This document shows, piece by piece, positions 60,399-64,000 of a stretch of 64,000 bases of DNA. This stretch comes from Girardinichthys multiradiatus (Eukaryota; Chordata; Actinopteri; Cyprinodontiformes; Goodeidae), in contig NC_061804.1 in NCBI RefSeq assembly GCF_021462225.1, positions 13,274,740-13,338,739 of the forward strand, in the 5' to 3' direction. Under the pieces are notes generated by a model. It made no database searches. It saw only the letters and a program-made list of their open reading frames with translations, and was not told the origin of the DNA. Positions within the stretch are counted from its first letter, which is position 1, and the number at the start of each line of letters is the position of its first letter. The position numbers were made by a program, and so were the translations under genes.

Positions 60399-63149
60399 TA
60401 CAATCTGCTGTATTGTTTTGACAATGTTATCTCCTACTGTTCTGTAGCTTTGTAGACATCAACTCTGATTTCTAAGGGGAAACCTTATGCTTACCCTGTC
60501 CCTGTTCTGTATTATTCTCTAGTAATCGAGCACGTAAATCATGACAAGCACATCACAATAACTGGAGACAGCAATGAGAGCAATCTGATTTTCAATTGCG
60601 TTTCTAATCCAATCAGTCCGTGCAGCCACAAAATGATTGTAAATCCCATAATAATCACTTTGATAAGGTTCAAGATTACTTAATTGATACCTCTAGGCAG
60701 ATATGTTTTGCAGTGGTTAAAACATTCATACATTAATCCAAACATCTTAACACAACCAAAACTATTCAAATAAATATCATACTGTTCAAAGTGCTCCAGG
60801 CACCATAAATCAAATCAAAACAGGACACAGAAGAGGAGAGCAAGACTTGAAAATAGGATAAATATGCAAGAAATAAAATAAATAAAAACCATTGGGTAAA
60901 AACCAAAAACCAAAATAATCTAGACAAAACAAAATCTGTTATCATTTGACAGTGACAGTATCATTTCAACAAAGCCATTTTTAATGTGTCTGGTCCTAGT
61001 GAAAATCTTCTTCCTAAGGGAAGAAGCTGAAACTCCCCGTGAAGGGGATGAAAGTCATCATTTAAAACAGAAGTGTCTTCCCACTATACCTGCCTTCTGT
61101 ACTGGAATATGACTGATTGTTCTGAGTTTCACAACCTGCTGAAGGGAACTCCTCTCTTTCAGAGTTGTATAACCAAACCGTGACACCAGGGAAAAGGATA
61201 AAACTGATTTGATAAAGCCACAATTAAAAGGGTTATTATGGTTTAGTCAATATTAAAATGGTTGAGTTTCCTCAAACAGAGATGACACTGATGGGATGTT
61301 TTGGACACTGCACAATACAAAGAATTAAAAGCATTAACAAGATCAGAGTAAGAACTAAAACCATCTAAGGAGACATGAGTGTGAGTGTGCGGGTCCTGCA
61401 GGCCAGCTGTGGTTTTCATACTAGCCCAAGCTGAACCAAATTTGTTTATGGCCATTTTCTTCTCCAATTCAGATTTGTACTTTGGTTTGGCTTATACAAT
61501 TTCAGGTTTTAATTCTTTCCTAGCTGAATGCTTTTCCTACTTCATAAATAATTGATTTATTATATGGAATAGACTTGACTGATTTGGTTACCCATGGCCT
61601 GCTAGTTTGGATAGTTTAACACACTTACATGGAATAATCATATCCCTGAAAAAAAAAAAATATATAAGAGCATGTCACATCCACCAACGAGTCTAAATCA
61701 TAATAACTTGACTGTTTAAAAATGTCCCAGTCAGTACACCTAAAACATTTCTGCAAAGAGAGAAGTGATTGCTTAGTCCAGACATTTATAATCTTGGTCT
61801 TCGGCTTTTCTTTCCTCAGAATGGTCTTATAAATGGGCGGCAGAGCACAAGAAAGGGAGTGGGACAGATTTATAAGCATCTTTCACTGATCCGTAGCACA
61901 GATCTAGTGTCTTGTCTCTTCTTGTTGTGCAGGAGGCATACTGATAAAGATTTCTTAATGTCTTTTTAAGAGAGACATGATTAAAAATATTTAAAACAAA
62001 TTTTGGTGAATCAGGGGATATGGACTGCAGTTTCCACACTGCATTAAATATGGTGTTGGGGGTAGAGGAAGGGTATGCTTTTCAATGAATGCACACATCT
62101 GTACTAATGAGTTGGGGGAATTCCCGGGGAAGATAATAAGGTCAGAGTGACACTGATAATAGTTCAACATATTGCATACAAATACGCTCTCTTATGGTCA
62201 CAGATGTACAGTAACAGACCCGCCCTTCTAATGTTTTCCCTATTACCTCAGCCTATTGGTCTAACTAAAGTGGAGCCCCAAAGCCGTCAATGATCAGATC
62301 AGTGTCCGGGTCCCACTCTGTGACATACGTCTCACTGAGGGCAATGAGTCTTGGAAATCCTTTCTGTAGCTAAAACTGCCCTGAAGTTCATTAGGTTTAT
62401 TCCTGGTGGACTGGACATTTGCCAAGATGAGTGAAGGAAGTGGAACCTGATCAGAGCGTTGTCTCCTTAGCCGAAGTCTGAGACCTGCCTATCTTCCACG
62501 CTTTCTTTTCCACTTATTTTTCCCCACAAAGTAAGCATGAGTTCATGATGCAAGGTTATCAGACATCCCTAAGAATCTGTTTAAATAGAAGATTGCCTAA
62601 CGTCTCATTTTCTAGAGGTAAGAGAAACTGGAAGAGGATATTTTCTCTAGTGTACAAATGCTTATTTTGCACTTCACACCAATAATACTTTAGGTTTGCT
62701 TAATAAACCCTGAGAAAAGAATAACTGCTTCTGTGCAACAGAATAATTTACATTCTTTTAGCTGTGGAGCTTATTACAAGACAGAGATAACGTAATAGGT
62801 TTGAATCAGCTCTGTGGTTCCCTAATGGTTGGCAGGTTCACAGGCTTGTGTTTCCTAATATTCATTACACTGTCATTATTGTGTAGGAGTAGATGCCTTT
62901 TACAGGCGCCCTTTGTATCAGAATCAAAACCCCTGTAATTATGAAATAGTAAATGTGCAGGAATTTGCCTCACAGACGTAACCACTGATATCGGATCACA
63001 TTAACTGTAGAGCTGAAGGCAGCAGCGCATTAATAGTAGAGCTGATAAGTGAGAGGGCTTAGTGAGAGATCTCTGTGGCCTACACGTAATATATATTGTC
63101 TCGCAAGGTCAGAGCTCCCTCATGAAAACATACATTGTCTGCATGTGAT
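60399..63149. other. Intron segment with possible old repeats
   Basis: Blocks 60950-61150 and 61650-62500 have a retroelement-like feel (for example ctccccgtgaaggggatgaaag and cactctgtgacatacgtctc) but no protein match was worked out. Blocks 60520-60700 and 62740-63060 look unique and of balanced composition. Confidence 0.3.
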
Positions 63150-63260
63150 GTACAGTTCTTTGGAAAACTATTCATACGGCTTTAACCTTTTGTCGCTTTT
63201 AGGCATGGTCAGGTATGACATTCTCACAGTATGATAAACTTATTAAAACTTATTAAACCT
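63150..63260. repeat. Possible Tc1-like terminal fragment
   Basis: acagttctttggaaaactattcatacgg followed by ctttaaccttttgtcgctttt resembles a Tc1-like terminus, much diverged. Confidence 0.4.
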
Positions 63261-63439
63261 ATTAAAATGCTGCATAATAACAATTTTAAAATCAAAATGT
63301 GTTACATGGTGCAAATAATTTTATTGAAAACGGAAAAGTGACAACCATTATCTTCTTGTTGCAAAAATAACATTGATTTTTACAATTTTATTCATGTCTA
63401 TTTTTATTTTGACACATGTACATATATGGAGTGAAATTA

Positions 63440-64000
63440 TCATGGTCTGAGGTTGTTTTGGACCAAAATGCAAACAGTCGCTTGGGCTCAGCATATTAAA
63501 AACAGATCTTCTTTAATTAAGGCTCGGAGATCAGCACTTACAAGGTCGTAGGAGATTCACAGAAGAGAATTCACAAGAAGCATAATTCAAAGAGCTCGGA
63601 GAAAGATGTGACAAACATGGTATACATGAAATGAGGAACCAGCGAAGAATAATTAGAGGAACCGGACATATAAGCAGGGAGAGAAGGAGAGTGGACCAAT
63701 GAGGGAGAAGCTAAGTTAATCAGAAGAGAAGTGGAAGCAGATGCGGGAACTGGCTGTGGAGACTGAGGGAATGAATGGTTACTATGGCGACAAGAACTAG
63801 GAAACACAGGGACACGAGGGAACAAAACTATAAGAAAACCAAAGGAAACTAGAATTAAAGGATAGCATTATCTGATAAGGAAGAGCAGGGAAGCGAAGAC
63901 CTAGAATACTATAAACTAAATCGTAAACAATAAGTGGAACTAAGCCTAGTGAGGAAACAAATAACTATAACCTGTTGGAAGCAACTTAAACAGTAGAGAC
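63440..64000. repeat. Probable dispersed repeat running off the window
   Basis: tcatggtctgaggttgttttgga followed by ggctcggagatcagcactta and a long purine-rich stretch (for example gcagggagagaaggagagtg) recalls a dispersed fish repeat. Only one end is inside the window, so no termini or duplication can be checked. Confidence 0.35.

Larger units (their letters stand above)
56618..64000 (+). other. Inferred downstream intron of the fstl4-like gene (partial, phase 1)
   Basis: This begins with the donor GTAAGT after exon B and runs off the window. The next expected exon should start the first Ig domain; nothing resembling it was seen to position 64000. It contains a LINE 3' fragment, a young SINE and some decayed repeats. 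Confidence 0.6.

Noticed and set aside
1..64000. CRISPR array, prokaryotic operons or riboswitches
   Set aside because: No regular spacer repeats or bacterial gene organisation; the spliced exons and Tc1/SINE content are vertebrate.

Overview
This window is vertebrate, almost certainly teleost, genomic DNA. It is AT-rich, has no dense coding, no operons and no intact RNA genes. It is crowded with fish-type repeats: several Tc1/mariner families, a hAT element and a hAT-like MITE, tRNA-headed SINEs and RTE-like LINE debris. The species cannot be fixed from the sequence alone.

Only one host gene is supported. Two short plus-strand exons (46002-46192 and 56497-56617) encode a paired EF-hand module of a secreted follistatin-like protein, best matching FSTL4 (FSTL5 is the alternative). 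Reading frame, splice sites and intron phases (1, 0, 1) agree with that family. The rest of the window is then intron: at least 46 kb upstream, 10.3 kb between the exons, and at least 7.4 kb downstream. I found no Kazal exon upstream and no Ig-domain exon downstream.

Layout. 0.7-2.7 kb: a SINE split by full-length Tc1 copy 1, whose minus-strand transposase ORF is intact. 4.1-7.2 kb: a decayed SINE, then an old Tc1 relict split by a 1,949-bp hAT-type element with an 8-bp target duplication. 9.4-10.7 kb: a decayed MITE, then a Sleeping Beauty-like Tc1 relict split by a 438-bp solo LTR. 11.9-19.5 kb: SINEs and a Tc1 relict. 24 kb: a 339-bp Tc1-type MITE. 27.6-30.7 kb: Tc1 copy 2, abutting an older Tc1 relict and a second Sleeping Beauty-like relict. 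32.4 kb: a 221-bp hAT-like MITE. 37.7-45.5 kb: decayed Tc1 pieces and SINEs. 46.0 kb: exon A. 47.7-50.3 kb: one Tc1 element nested inside another. 51.5-53.3 kb: a decayed RTE-like LINE. 54.5-56.1 kb: Tc1 copy 3. 56.5 kb: exon B. 57.0-58.3 kb: a LINE 3' fragment and a young SINE with a 12-bp target duplication.

The most informative signal is the transposon archaeology. Three Tc1 copies are each exactly 1,610 bp with 200-bp terminal repeats. One has an open transposase; the other two carry different single nonsense codons only two codons apart. Several nested insertions give relative ages. Copies 2 and 3 are direct repeats flanking exon A, so they could mediate its deletion. I did not find a convincing new biological system. 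Repeat family identities rest on recognition of motifs and consensus sequences, without a database search.
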